From Paenibacillus sp. IHBB 10380 (GTDB lineage: Bacteria; Bacillota; Bacilli; Paenibacillales; Paenibacillaceae), in the NCBI RefSeq assembly GCF_000949425.1, contig NZ_CP010976.1:1798001-1862000 (forward strand): DNA of 64,000 nucleotides, given 5' to 3'. Positions 1 to 8,268 of this stretch are shown in pieces; position 1 is the first letter of the stretch; every line of letters begins with the position of its first letter. A program made the position numbers and the translations under genes. Below the pieces are notes generated by a model. That model did no database searches, was not told the DNA's origin, and worked only from the letters and a program-made list of their open reading frames with translations.

Positions 1-3000
1 TCGAAATATTCAAGGGATCAAAGGTATCAATGGATATATCCGATAAATCTAGCGTCACTGCCTTCGTATTAGTATTTGTGATTTGTTCTGTTAATAATGA
101 AGGAGTAATAGTCAATATTCCAGTAAGTTTATCGTTGAGTTTAGATTCAATGATGGATCCAGCCTTGAATTTTTTTGAATTATCTTTAGGTGTAGATGTA
201 GGATTACTACTATAAGATCCAGAATAAGATGGACCTGTACTAGGATTTGGCCCAGGTCCTGGATCTAGAGGAGTCGTAACCTTAACCGTTATAGGAGACA
301 TCCCATATACAGGAATCGAAGTGCCTTTTTTGTTCAATAATTTTACTTTTGAAATATTAATTGGATAGGAGCCCGCTTCTGTAGCTGTGAAATTAAATGA
401 TGCTAATGTACCTTTCAGTCTTCCTTCTGGAAGGGTGAGAGTATAATCCACTTGTTTCAGGCCGTTAGCAAGATCAGTAATAATAAGTTCTGGGTTGATC
501 GTATTTAGACGTAGTTTCGTAGGATACGTTAAGCTGAAGGATGCAGAATAAACATCTTCAGTGACCGAATAGTTAACTCCTACATCGAATGCTTCACCCG
601 CTAATACCTGAGATTTAGAGGAGGAGAGATTAACTTGGCTGCTATCAGGGTTATAATTGTAGTGAATGATTTTAGCAGGTATCTGTTTACCGTTGCCTAC
701 AGAATCGTAAGCAAATATATAGTAAGTATTCTCACCTTTATGAATAGGAACGTTTAGAGTAAAATGACCTGTCTTATCAAGGGTTCCATCAAATTGCTGA
801 AGTCCCTGATCCGATTGTACGAGACCACTGATACCTATGAGTTCATTTAGGTTCGTACCATCATCCAAATAATCCAGATGTAAATCACTCGTGATGTCGC
901 CTGTTATAGTACCTACCCCAGGTTGATCTTGGTGAAGAATCAAGCTCTCACTATCTAGAGAAATTTCAGGTGCTTGAAGATCCACCAAGAATGATTTGGC
1001 AGATTTCTCTAGAACTTCATTCGTATCAAGAATGACAGGAGCCATCACGTAAATACCATCTGTTAACGTGATCTCACTGTCCTCTGTAATCACAGTCCCA
1101 TCCCACGTATAGTTATAATAGTTCTTGTCGTGGAGGGGTTTTACAGTTATTGAATCATAAGTGTATCCAATAGGGGCTCCAGTTATACCATCAAAAATGA
1201 AGAAGAGAAAGCTTTCTAGGTCTTGATTTACTGCGAAAGATACATCCATGGTATCAGATACTTCATCACCATTCGGAGAGAATACAGTCGATGAGAAATC
1301 AAGATCAGTGATTGGAGTCAAGTTGAAGCTCTCACCTACAAAAACACTGAAAGGAACTCTAAGTTCGTGTGAGGTTGTTGCTTCAGTGAGTACAATTTGA
1401 CCATCATACATCCCATCAGGGGTTCCTTCAGGAATTGTTAAATTGACTGGAAATACAGTGTTTGGTGTTCCTTCATAAACATAAACCGTATCTATATTAG
1501 GCTGGATCGTAAGACCACTGTTACTATACCAATCTACAGAAGCGTGATAGATTTGGTTAGAATTACTGATATTATCGATAGTGATTTGTTTAGATACTTT
1601 CGTGTTAGCTCTTTGTTGTCCATAAGACAAGCTGCTAGTGTAGTAGTCAGAAGTTGTTTGGTTATTTATCTGAGTCGGGATAGGCTCCTTAACTTTGATA
1701 ATCGAGTCAGCTTCAATACTTTTGACTAAGTCAACGCGACCGGCTCCTTGTTGGTTAACAGAATAAGGTCTGCCTTGTCGGTCACTGAGAGGAACCGAGT
1801 TATTACTTAAGATCGATTTAAGTTGATATGGATCTAAGTCAAGATTAGATTGTTTGGTTTGTTCAAGAATTAAAGCAACTGCCCCTGCAATATGTGGAGC
1901 TGCCATACTCGTACCATTTAAATTCTCGTATGCATTACTATAATCTCCATTATATGCAGGAATAGAAGAACGAATTCCCACACCAGGAGCTGAGAAATCA
2001 GGTTTAATAGAGTAGTTCGGAAGTGCAGGTCCTCTTGAGCTAAAGTCAGCTAACAGATCCTGCTCCTCAATAAGGGAGAAGGTGATTGTAGAATGACCTT
2101 GTTCTATTTTATTTTTTAATGTGAGGCCATCTTCCTGAGTAATAGTATAGGTAGGTACATAATTTCCTGGCTCACCTAAAGTCGCACCAAATTCTCCAGT
2201 CGTATTGTTGTGAATAATAAGTGCTTTTGCTCCAGCAGCTGTTGCATTGATGGATTTTTCTCCGAAACTCAGAACACCTCGAGAGACAACAACGATTTTA
2301 CCGCTTACATCTAGATTGCTATAATCGCTCACTTGTCCAAAGTTAGCATAAACAAGATCAAGCTCTTGATTCGATTCACCCAGCTCAGGTGAGAACGTCG
2401 CTAGTTGAGCAAAAATATCACCTATCTCAGAAGATGAGAAGAGGGGGGTATGAGCTGGAGGAGTAGAGGCTCCTACAGAGATGGATAACTGCGATGCAGC
2501 AGGACTTCCAACGGTTTGATCATTTGGACCTTCATTTCCATTAGCTAATACAACGGTGACTCCAGCAAGTGTGGCATTATCTGCAGCAATGGAGTCAGGG
2601 CTATACTCATTGTTCAGACCTGAACCGAGAGATAGATTGATTACATCAAGTCCATCCGTTACACCAAGCTCAATTGCTGCGATAACATTCTCAGAATTCC
2701 CGCGCCCATATGGACCAAGAACACGGTAGACATATAAGTCAGCACCAGGAGCGACCCCTCTAACCCAACCTTTTCCATCGTGTGGATGTTTTGGATCACC
2801 TTGCCCAACCACGGTTCCTGAAACATGCGTCCCATGAGAGGTGTCATACGGTTTACCATCCTTTATAGGCTTTGTAGGATCGGGTAATGTTTCCATAGGA
2901 TCAGAGTCGTTATCTACGAAATCGTAGCCGCCTTTATAAGCTCCTTTGAGACTAGGGTGATTATAATCAATACCGGTATCAATGACCCCCACTTTAATGC

Positions 3001-3676
3001 CAGCACCGGTGTACCCAGATTCCCAGAGCTTGTCAGCTCCAATGAAAGGTGCACTCACATCCATATAAGGTATGAAGCCTTCAGACATGGCATCTATTTC
3101 TAAAGCTTTATATTCGATATTAGGATATATTGCTTTAACCCCAGGTAACAACAGAAGTTGATCTACCTCATCAGCAGGTAGTGTAACGGAGTAACCATTA
3201 AATACTTCTGAGTACTCACGATTAATCGTTGCCCCAGAGTTAAGGATTGCAGCAGATTTGAATGTTGAATGTTCCTGACGAAGCGTATTACTATAACTGT
3301 TAATACTTGATTTCATACTAAATGGAGCAGTAGCCTCAAATACTTTGAGAGGATCGGAGGCCAACTCTACGATAACTGTAATAGGTTCATTACTGTCACT
3401 AGGTTCGACGAAGTTCTCAGCTTGCACAGAAGACTTCATACGCTTAGTATCCATTGATTGTTTTCCATGAATTTCAGGAAGTTGGAGCTTGGGAATTGGA
3501 TGTTGTTGGAGTAAATCAGAATCGCTAAGAGGTTTAAGTTTCGATTGAATCTCAAGGGGTGGATTTGTTGATTCCTCAATAGCAGCATAGGACTGTGGTA
3601 CGGCAATCCCTATCGCAAGAATAAAGCTTAGCAAAACAATAAAATAACTACGAATTATACGTATACGTTTCTCCAA
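1..3676 (-). CDS. Vpr-like secreted subtilisin-family (S8) protease with PA insert and cohesin-like domain, partial
   Basis: Extracellular serine endopeptidase; about 1225 residues are visible and the C-terminus lies beyond the left edge. The start is TTG at 3676, about 8 bases after AGGAGG. A signal peptide (basic start, hydrophobic core, cleavage near SYA) is followed by an I9-type propeptide. The catalytic triad is clear: D233 (GVIDTGID), H281 (DTSHGTHVSG) and S590 (NGTSMAAPH). A protease-associated domain is inserted between H and S, as in B. subtilis Vpr. Fn3/Ig-like segments follow. Residues about 1010-1130 resemble a cohesin fold, then comes a Pro/Gly/Ser-rich linker (DPGPGPNPSTGPS). 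In Paenibacillus such a linker often precedes SLH anchors, so cell-surface anchoring is inferred but not visible. Protease family call is secure; the C-terminal domain calls are weaker. Confidence 0.93.
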   Translation of the reverse strand, partial: MEKRIRIIRSYFIVLLSFILAIGIAVPQSYAAIEESTNPPLEIQSKLKPLSDSDLLQQHPIPKLQLPEIHGKQSMDTKRMKSSVQAENFVEPSDSNEPITVIVELASDPLKVFEATAPFSMKSSINSYSNTLRQEHSTFKSAAILNSGATINREYSEVFNGYSVTLPADEVDQLLLLPGVKAIYPNIEYKALEIDAMSEGFIPYMDVSAPFIGADKLWESGYTGAGIKVGVIDTGIDYNHPSLKGAYKGGYDFVDNDSDPMETLPDPTKPIKDGKPYDTSHGTHVSGTVVGQGDPKHPHDGKGWVRGVAPGADLYVYRVLGPYGRGNSENVIAAIELGVTDGLDVINLSLGSGLNNEYSPDSIAADNATLAGVTVVLANGNEGPNDQTVGSPAASQLSISVGASTPPAHTPLFSSSEIGDIFAQLATFSPELGESNQELDLVYANFGQVSDYSNLDVSGKIVVVSRGVLSFGEKSINATAAGAKALIIHNNTTGEFGATLGEPGNYVPTYTITQEDGLTLKNKIEQGHSTITFSLIEEQDLLADFSSRGPALPNYSIKPDFSAPGVGIRSSIPAYNGDYSNAYENLNGTSMAAPHIAGAVALILEQTKQSNLDLDPYQLKSILSNNSVPLSDRQGRPYSVNQQGAGRVDLVKSIEADSIIKVKEPIPTQINNQTTSDYYTSSLSYGQQRANTKVSKQITIDNISNSNQIYHASVDWYSNSGLTIQPNIDTVYVYEGTPNTVFPVNLTIPEGTPDGMYDGQIVLTEATTSHELRVPFSVFVGESFNLTPITDLDFSSTVFSPNGDEVSDTMDVSFAVNQDLESFLFFIFDGITGAPIGYTYDSITVKPLHDKNYYNYTWDGTVITEDSEITLTDGIYVMAPVILDTNEVLEKSAKSFLVDLQAPEISLDSESLILHQDQPGVGTITGDITSDLHLDYLDDGTNLNELIGISGLVQSDQGLQQFDGTLDKTGHFTLNVPIHKGENTYYIFAYDSVGNGKQIPAKIIHYNYNPDSSQVNLSSSKSQVLAGEAFDVGVNYSVTEDVYSASFSLTYPTKLRLNTINPELIITDLANGLKQVDYTLTLPEGRLKGTLASFNFTATEAGSYPINISKVKLLNKKGTSIPVYGMSPITVKVTTPLDPGPGPNPSTGPSYSGSYSSNPTSTPKDNSKKFKAGSIIESKLNDKLTGILTITPSLLTEQITNTNTKAVTLDLSDISIDTFDPLNIS

Positions 3677-4171
3677 AATACCGCCTCCTAGACCTAATAT
3701 TAGATGAAACTAGCAATCCTAAATCTCTAATCTCTCAATCCTCCTTTGATAGTTATGTAAAAATTGAACACTAGTCAAATACACCTTCTATTTTACATTT
3801 TTAACATTATTTTGATATGAGACATAGAGACTAGCTATTTCAATTTGTTGTTTAGTGAATTAAGTCGAAAACTTATGTCGGATTGCGGGGAGGGGGAGTA
3901 CATGCAAGGGGAATCTCGCGTTAAATATCGTTTCATCGTTTAATGGAAGTGCTTGATTAGCTCTTAATCGAAATATCCATAGGTATAACTACATAGTTTG
4001 AACGAATTATTAATAGTTTTAGTATAAATAGAAGTGAGGAAAAATTATGAAATAAAGCAGTATGGTTTTTATAATTGTGGGTAATAAAGATTTGATCTAG
4101 ATACAATTTCCATATGTAGGTTGCCATTAATTTTAAATCTATAATGAAATCGTAAGGAGTGTTGGAGATTT
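3677..4171. other. AT-rich intergenic region, no gene recognised
   Basis: About 495 bases between the protease start and the small plus-strand ORF. It should hold the protease promoter, reading leftwards. I see no convincing ORF, strong hairpin or RNA gene. Confidence 0.5.
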
Positions 4172-4516
4172 ATGTCTCAACGTATTGTGCTAACACCAGA
4201 ACAACTTGAAGAAATATCTAGGAAATTCGGACATCATCCGAATCGAATTACATGCTATATCAGTTCAGTGGCATCTGTTAAGGACTGGAATCTGAAAGTT
4301 GGCGCGAAAGCTTCACTTAACAAATATGAGGGGGGGATCGATATTCCATTACCCTTTACGGATAAAGACCTTAATGTTGGTGGGTCTGCTTCTCTCGGAG
4401 TAGTCGGTGCATCTGCTGAAGTGGGTAAAGATGGTTTGAAATTCCATGTTCATTTCGATTATTTTCTCAGTCACAGAATAGCTTATTTCTATGAGATTAG
4501 GAATCACTGTCCCTAG
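4172..4516 (+). pseudogene. Remnant of a WXG/LXG-type (T7SS toxin-like) protein fused to unrelated sequence
   Basis: A 114-codon frame beginning MSQRIVLTPEQLEEISRKF, which resembles the start of WXG100-type type VII secretion substrates. It then passes abruptly into Ala/Gly/Lys-rich sequence (KVGAKASLNKYEGG, GVVGASAEVGKDGLKF) like the spacer regions of polymorphic toxins. The last ~25 residues look out of frame, and the opposite strand there encodes what looks like the N-terminus of a small membrane protein. The simplest reading is a degraded gene with an internal deletion and a C-terminal junction with another gene. Family assignment is an inference from composition and the first 20 residues. 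Confidence 0.4.
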
Positions 4517-4573
4517 CACGCCAATAACTGCTATGATGATCATGATCCTTTTAAACTTACTCAATTGACCCAT
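4457..4573 (-). pseudogene. N-terminal fragment of a small membrane protein
   Basis: Read leftwards from an ATG at 4573: MGQLSKFKRIMIIIAVIGVLG, then TVIPNLIEISYSV. This is a basic start followed by one hydrophobic helix, as in a real membrane or exported protein. After about 40 residues it runs into the antisense of the toxin-like remnant, where the translation loses character. Probably a second gene truncated at the same junction. Family unknown. Confidence 0.35.
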
Positions 4574-4666
4574 ACCCCTCTCGATTTAACAGATGTAGAT
4601 CCTCCGACTCCAAATAAGCTTACTCCTGCAGTATAATAGTTCAATTACTGATGAAGGAGCAATAAC

Positions 4667-4712
4667 TGTGTTTCTCGTAAGTTTTGCCTCAACGAGCGCG
4701 TTGCGAAACACA
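4667..4712. repeat. Inverted repeat (TGTGTTTC / GAAACACA) with nested CAACG/CGTTG hairpin
   Basis: TGTGTTTC at 4667-4674 pairs with GAAACACA at 4705-4712. Inside, CAACG and CGTTG (4690-4703) form a second small stem around AGCG. There is no T-run, so it is not an obvious terminator. It sits just upstream of the GNAT gene, in a region of gene debris. Confidence 0.45.
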
Positions 4713-4754
4713 ACCTATAGTTAAAAATACTAAAATAATTAAGGAGTTTATCTT

Positions 4755-5144
4755 ATGGATATACATTATGTTACAGATTTATCATCAGAAGATTGTATAT
4801 ATGAATTATATGAGAATCTTGATTGGAATAAGTATTTACAACTAAACAAAGATCAGTTAATCACCGCTATGAGACAAAGTTGGTGTGTTATCTATGCGTA
4901 TCACGAACATCGCTTAGTGGGTACTGGGAGAATAGTGTCTGATGGGATCATGAATGCTTATTTGTGCGGATTGGGGGTTCACTCCGATTTTAGAAGTAAA
5001 GGAATAGGATCTGAAATTACCCGTTTACTAGTGGAGCTTAGCCAAAAGCGTAACTTGCATCTGCAGCTATTTTGTGAAGAAGAATTAGTGCCGTACTATG
5101 AAGGTTTGAACTTTAATGTATTTGCAGTTGGAATGAGAAGTTAA
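4755..5144 (+). CDS. GNAT-family N-acetyltransferase
   Basis: A 129-residue single-domain GNAT protein, predicted to transfer an acetyl group from acetyl-CoA to a small molecule or protein amine in the cytoplasm. The acetyl-CoA pyrophosphate-binding stretch is visible as GVHSDFRSKGIGSEI (residues about 75-90), matching the R/Q-x-x-G-x-G/A motif, and a hydrophobic strand precedes it. The start ATG has AAGGAG about 9 bases upstream. Length is typical for a minimal GNAT domain. It stands alone between degraded genes, and its substrate cannot be told from sequence. Confidence 0.85.
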   Translation: MDIHYVTDLSSEDCIYELYENLDWNKYLQLNKDQLITAMRQSWCVIYAYHEHRLVGTGRIVSDGIMNAYLCGLGVHSDFRSKGIGSEITRLLVELSQKRNLHLQLFCEEELVPYYEGLNFNVFAVGMRS

Positions 5145-5642
5145 CAAGATCAGTTTTTATGAATCTTATGGGTACAACAGATAAACAATAATAATAGGGC
5201 GGCAGCTCAAAATGAAGTAACCCATGACGACTGTTAAAGATGATTGTATCGTGGTAGCAAAACCTACTTCAGGGAGAATAAGTTTCACACGAAGATGGGG
5301 CAGTCGATTATGGGTCGCAGCAGACGATAACTCAGCAAGAAGCGGCTGCAGTTGGGTCGCTTCTGATTCAGTTTATGCTGAAGGGAATGTGACAACGTAT
5401 ATAGTGCTGTTTTAGATAGCGGCCGTGTGCGATCTTTTTTTTGTCTAGTATCACAATCTGCCTCCCGTTGCTTGTACGAGATAAGACAAGGCGACAGGGC
5501 TAGGAGTTGCTGAAAAACTTGATATGCAAAAGTCAAGATTGCCCTCGGATCAGATGGACGAATCTTTAACTACGGCCTGAAATAAAGTTCTGATTTTTGG
5601 CGCCTAGGGGGCATGACCGCCGAGCCGTACATCAGCACTTGA
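5145..5642. other. Gene debris without an intact ORF
   Basis: No intact gene. Short plus-strand frames look like broken coding sequence. One around 5285-5395 reads VSHEDGAVDYGSQQTITQQEA and ends at a TGA. Another near 5536-5584 reads VKIALGSDGRIFNYGLK and then stop, which looks like a natural protein C-terminus. The stretch ends in a strong terminator. I could not assign a family. Confidence 0.4.
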
Positions 5643-5669
5643 CACTGCCTCTCGGGGCAGTGTTTTTTT
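5643..5669 (+). terminator. Rho-independent terminator
   Basis: CACTGCC (5643-5649) pairs with GGCAGTG (5656-5662) around a 6-base loop, followed by seven Ts. It closes the debris region on the plus strand. Confidence 0.85.
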
Positions 5670-5702
5670 ATATGAATATGAGGGAGAGAGGGAGAGATAC
5701 AT

Positions 5703-5819
5703 ATGAGTTTCAGTCTATTTGAAGCGAGCAATGAAGAAAATCAAGCAGAATGGTTCGGTCTCAATGTACGTGAAGATCAACAAAAGTTCGTAACACCTAT
5801 TGTATTGGATTTGAATTAA
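5703..5819 (+). pseudogene. N-terminal fragment of a BltD-like GNAT acetyltransferase
   Basis: A 38-codon ORF (MSFSLFEASNEENQAEWFGL onward) with a GGGAGAGAGGGAGAG purine-rich site upstream. The pattern of a Trp, then L.V.EDQQKFV, resembles the first ~35 residues of spermidine/spermine acetyltransferases of the BltD type, in which an N-terminal helix ends in EEQ..FV. A stop follows at once, so the acetyl-CoA-binding part is missing. It could be a genuine small protein, but a truncated gene is more likely. Confidence 0.45.
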
Positions 5820-5852
5820 GATTTCTTCTGAAGAAGGGTAACTAAACGTAAA

Positions 5853-5906
5853 AAAAAGAATGGATGGAGAATCAGATAATATCTGACATCTCTATCCATT
5901 CTTTTT
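5853..5906. terminator. Bidirectional terminator between converging genes
   Basis: AAAAAGAATGGAT (5853-5865) is perfectly complementary to ATCCATTCTTTTT (5894-5906). The A-run and T-run on either side make it usable from both strands. It serves the minus-strand exonuclease and the plus-strand fragment. Confidence 0.85.
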
Positions 5907-5913
5907 AGGCAGT

Positions 5914-6690
5914 TTATCTCACGGTCGCGGCTTTCATGCGAGGTTCTTTGGCTACTTCTGCTGCAAAATAATTTTGTAATTCTGCTAGTTTTCGAGGATC
6001 TGTAAAAGATATTTTGTCTGTAAGATAGTGCTCAAGAAGAAACTCCCAATTAGGCGTTATTTTTTGAGCTATCATGTTTCGGATTGCATTCTTCACCATT
6101 CGCCGTTCCTTGGCATTGGAGTACACATCTATATATTGTTGAATACGTTCGAAATCTAACGCCTCGAAGATCGTTCTAAATACTTCTGAGGTCATCTGAG
6201 CGTCATCTAATGCTCTATGTGCTGTCCCTGTCGCCGTTATATTGAGATCTATTAAGGCAGCTTCCACACTTACATCATTGGTTACATTTTTATAGCGTAC
6301 AAAGCCCTTTAATAAATCAAAATAGTTCGCTGCCATCCACAATGAATCATCAAGCTTGTGCATCCGGGTATCGTACACGATACGTTTTAAATCTTCTCCG
6401 CCCCAAGTAACAAGTAGGAATTCTTCACTTTGATTGAGCCAACTTTGGAAATCTGTAATGACTTTGCGAAAACCTTCGGCTTGATCAATCCCTTCTTGAG
6501 GGATTCCAGTTTTTTTCTTAATAAAGCTATTTAGCTTAGAGAAATATACAGGTTTAATCAGGGATGAGAAGCTATCAATTTGACGCAAAGAAGAATCTAA
6601 CTTCACAGCTCCGATCTCGATAACTTCCATAGGTAAATCACTGGCAAATTTGCGGCCGTTGAATTCAATATCTAGAATAATATAGTCCAT
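5914..6690 (-). CDS. DEDDh 3'-5' exonuclease, KapD/ERI-1-like
   Basis: A predicted Mg-dependent 3'-5' exonuclease of the RNase T/DnaQ superfamily, 258 residues. The first acidic motif is DIEFN near the N-terminus and the last is HRALDDA near residue 160, the His-Asp pair that defines the DEDDh subgroup. B. subtilis KapD, which affects the KinA route into sporulation, has this architecture, but this protein is ~50 residues longer through a C-terminal helical tail. Two in-frame ATGs occur (6696 and 6690). GGAGG lies only 3 bases from the first but 9 from the second, so the second is preferred. It is monocistronic with its own terminator. Confidence 0.85.
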   Translation of the reverse strand: MDYIILDIEFNGRKFASDLPMEVIEIGAVKLDSSLRQIDSFSSLIKPVYFSKLNSFIKKKTGIPQEGIDQAEGFRKVITDFQSWLNQSEEFLLVTWGGEDLKRIVYDTRMHKLDDSLWMAANYFDLLKGFVRYKNVTNDVSVEAALIDLNITATGTAHRALDDAQMTSEVFRTIFEALDFERIQQYIDVYSNAKERRMVKNAIRNMIAQKITPNWEFLLEHYLTDKISFTDPRKLAELQNYFAAEVAKEPRMKAATVR

Positions 6691-6927
6691 AGTCATGGCC
6701 CTCCGTTCTGTAACATGTTCTATTCTAACAGAAAAAGCAAGTTTAGTAGAGTTTTACACTTCGTTAATAATAGCTACATTACTTATACGATGTTGATTTT
6801 ATGAAGAATAAAAAGATAACTGCTGGGAATATCCTTTGGTTGAATCCTAGAATCTAAATTTTGTGAATGATTTTTACAATTAAGGTCATAATAAACATTG
6901 AAGTATATAAACAAAGGAGAGATATTA

Positions 6928-7443
6928 GTGGGAATATTAGATGGTAATCCAAAAGATGAACCTTTACATTATGGGGAGATCTATGAAGTTTGGTTATTTT
7001 CAATGAAAGCAAAAGGCTGCATCTCAGCATACCGGGCTTATCAGTATCATGCTGGAGATAAGGATCTTAGAAAATTATTAGGTGACGTAATTGATCAAGC
7101 TGAGCTGGAAGTCAGTGAATGTGATAAAGTTCTTACTCATAATGGAATCGTAACGTCACCTAAACTCCCTGAAAGACCAGAAGTTAAATTAGAGGATATT
7201 CCTGTAGGTGTAAGATTTACTGATCAAGAAATTGCTGCAATGGTTGCTGCAGATACCTCATTAGGATTAGTCTCATGTAGTGCGATTATGGGTAATTCAA
7301 TAAGAGAAGATCTGGGTGCTTTGTTTGCGAAATATCATGTTACAAAAGCTGCTCTAGGGTTAAAGGTTCTTAAAATGACCAAGGAAAAAGGGTGGCTTAT
7401 ACCTCCTCCACTTCAAGTAAAGCGTGCTGATAAAGAAGTATAA
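6928..7443 (+). CDS. DUF3231 family protein
   Basis: A 171-residue protein resembling the DUF3231 family of Bacillales, helical proteins of unknown role with a ferritin-like/CotF-like look. Visible features are a helix-rich N-terminal half (YEVWLFSMKAKGCISAYRAY) and a central PERPEVKLEDIPVGVRFTD linker, followed by a second helical part. Many members carry two copies of this unit, but this one has a single copy. GTG at 6928 is chosen as start because AAAGGAGAG lies 7-8 bases upstream; an ATG at 6898 has no such site. A terminator follows directly. No function is assigned. Confidence 0.75.
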   Translation: MGILDGNPKDEPLHYGEIYEVWLFSMKAKGCISAYRAYQYHAGDKDLRKLLGDVIDQAELEVSECDKVLTHNGIVTSPKLPERPEVKLEDIPVGVRFTDQEIAAMVAADTSLGLVSCSAIMGNSIREDLGALFAKYHVTKAALGLKVLKMTKEKGWLIPPPLQVKRADKEV

Positions 7444-7466
7444 AAAGTATATTTATTGATTTAAAT

Positions 7467-7505
7467 AAAAAGCAGAAACTTCGATTTATGGAGATTCTGC
7501 TTTTT
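7467..7505 (+). terminator. Rho-independent terminator after DUF3231 gene
   Basis: AAAAAGCAGAA (7467-7477) pairs with TTCTGCTTTTT (7495-7505), ending in a T-run. Confidence 0.85.
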
Positions 7506-7635
7506 ATTATTTCTTGTTTATTAAATAACCGAACTGCTACTGTTTTTATGAGTTGGTTCTAGGGTACGGCTTTGATTGAATAGAATGATACGAGCGTCCG
7601 TATTATTATTTAATTTAGAAAGATGGTGCTAGAAC

Positions 7636-8265
7636 TTGGGCATACTATTCGGTTATATATTTTTGGGAATATCTTTATCAGCACCCATCGGGCCCATTAA
7701 TGCGGCACAATTAGATGCAGGTATTAAAAAGGGATTCGGACATGCATGGTTAGTGGGATTAGGGGCAATGGTTGCCGATATCCTCTATATGATAATGGTG
7801 TATATGGGGCTTGTTCATTTCATATCCGTACCGTTCATACAAACTTTTCTGTGGCTTTTCGGCAGTTTTGTACTTATTTATACCGGGATTGAAAGTTTGA
7901 TGGGAATTGGACAAGTTGTGGACAATAGGCAAAACAATAGGGACACCCGCTTTAAATCATTTTCCTATGGTTTCTTGATGTCATTAACTAATCCGTTAAC
8001 TATCCTATTCTGGCTTGGAATTTATGGATCGGTACTAGTAGAGACAGCATCAAAATATGATGCTAAACATTTATTATTATATAGTTTTGCCATTATTTTT
8101 GGTATTTTTATTTGGGATCTTATCATGGCGAGCGTGGCCAGTTCTGCTCGAAAGTGGTTTACAGAAAATACCCTTAAAGTTATTTCAGCCATATCAGGTT
8201 TGTCATTACTCGGTTTTGGGGTTTATTTTGGATATAAAGCCGTTAAAATTCTATTTTTCCATTGA
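7636..8265 (+). CDS. LysE/RhtB-family amino acid exporter
   Basis: A 209-residue membrane protein with about six hydrophobic helices. It begins GYIFLGISLSAPIGPINAAQ, the typical LysE-family opening with the PGP/PIGP signature, and contains SYGFLMSLTNPLTILFW, the second conserved family motif. The family exports amino acids such as lysine, homoserine or threonine; the substrate here is unknown. The start is TTG at 7636 with only a weak purine-rich site upstream, so translation may be modest. It converges tail to tail (3 bases apart) with an amino acid permease; together they could balance import and export, which is inference. Confidence 0.88.
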   Translation: MGILFGYIFLGISLSAPIGPINAAQLDAGIKKGFGHAWLVGLGAMVADILYMIMVYMGLVHFISVPFIQTFLWLFGSFVLIYTGIESLMGIGQVVDNRQNNRDTRFKSFSYGFLMSLTNPLTILFWLGIYGSVLVETASKYDAKHLLLYSFAIIFGIFIWDLIMASVASSARKWFTENTLKVISAISGLSLLGFGVYFGYKAVKILFFH

Positions 8266-8268
8266 AGG

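Noticed and set aside
4690-4703. CAACG/CGTTG hairpin considered as an integron attC-like element
   Set aside because: No integrase of integron type and no paired R/L box layout; too short to support.
5285-5536. Minus-strand 83-codon frame
   Set aside because: Low-complexity, no ribosome binding site, antisense to debris; not protein-like.
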